Both the position numbers and the translations under genes were made by a program. This document shows positions 63,907 to 64,000 of a stretch of DNA of 64,000 bases, in pieces. Origin of the DNA: Pontederia crassipes (taxonomy: Eukaryota > Streptophyta > Magnoliopsida > Commelinales > Pontederiaceae); NCBI GenBank assembly GCA_030549335.1, contig CM060196.1, positions 12,477,501 to 12,541,500 of the forward strand, written 5' to 3'. Numbering within the stretch: position 1 is the stretch's first letter; the number at the start of each line of letters is the position of its first letter. The notes beneath the pieces are model-generated. The model was not told the DNA's origin. It saw only the letters and a program-made list of their open reading frames with translations, and did not search any database.

Positions 63907-64000
63907 CACTACAAGAAATTGATCAATTAGAGACACCATAATATAAACGCTAATGCGTCGCTAACTAGGTGTTGATCAAAGTAGCGACACATTATCGTCG
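63907..64000 (+). mobile_element. Left terminus of a further CACTA-type element (cut by window edge)
   Basis: CACTACAAGAAATT is a canonical plant CACTA terminus. It is followed by short inverted subterminal motifs (gcgtcgcta and tagcgacac). The rest of the element lies beyond position 64000. It is separate from the decayed element ending near 60034. Confidence 0.7.

Overview
The window is nuclear DNA of a flowering plant. The genes have GT-AG introns, the spacers are AT-rich with long (TA)n runs, and there are nested plant transposons of many classes. The YUCCA first exon is very GC-rich while its later exons and introns are not. That 5'-to-3' GC gradient is typical of monocots, so a monocot is my best guess; nothing here fixes the species.

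Three host genes are convincing. (1) The last seven exons of a DNA polymerase theta (TEBICHI/POLQ) gene lie on + at 673-4263, carrying polymerase motifs A, B and C; the rest of the gene is left of the window. (2) A complete four-exon YUCCA flavin monooxygenase (auxin synthesis), 440 aa, lies on - at 26376-23931. (3) A complete intronless TIM17 (mitochondrial inner-membrane import channel), 241 aa, lies on - at 43282-42557. They have no visible functional link; they are separate genes scattered among repeats.

The rest is mostly mobile DNA and its decay. A Mutator-like MITE with a perfect 9-bp target duplication sits in a POLQ intron and itself holds a 181-bp RTE-LINE-derived insert with a 19-bp target duplication. 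A 4.3-kb LTR retroelement (32906-37233, minus orientation) has intact LTRs, PBS and PPT but no polymerase, plus internal tandem repeats. A Tourist-like MITE (about 40.5-41.6 kb) is interrupted by RTE LINE pieces, and two RTE-derived inserts nearby are exactly 41 bp, each with a perfect 17-18 bp target duplication. The right part is dominated by a decayed CACTA (En/Spm) transposon of about 15 kb (about 44.8-60.0 kb). Its transposase is broken first by a Mutator-like MITE and then by a 5.75-kb L1-type LINE with ORF1, endonuclease, reverse transcriptase and RNase H. Another CACTA terminus starts at 63907 and runs off the right edge.

The stretches 4.3-23.9, 26.8-32.9, 37.2-39.9 and 60.8-63.9 kb hold no protein gene I can recognise. 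Within them I note microsatellites, a candidate miRNA-like hairpin near 18.05 kb, a tandem duplication near 19.9 kb, a probable hAT-like insertion at 21.9-22.8 kb and a possible small secreted Cys-rich peptide near 62.2 kb. No CRISPR array, operon or bacterial feature is present.
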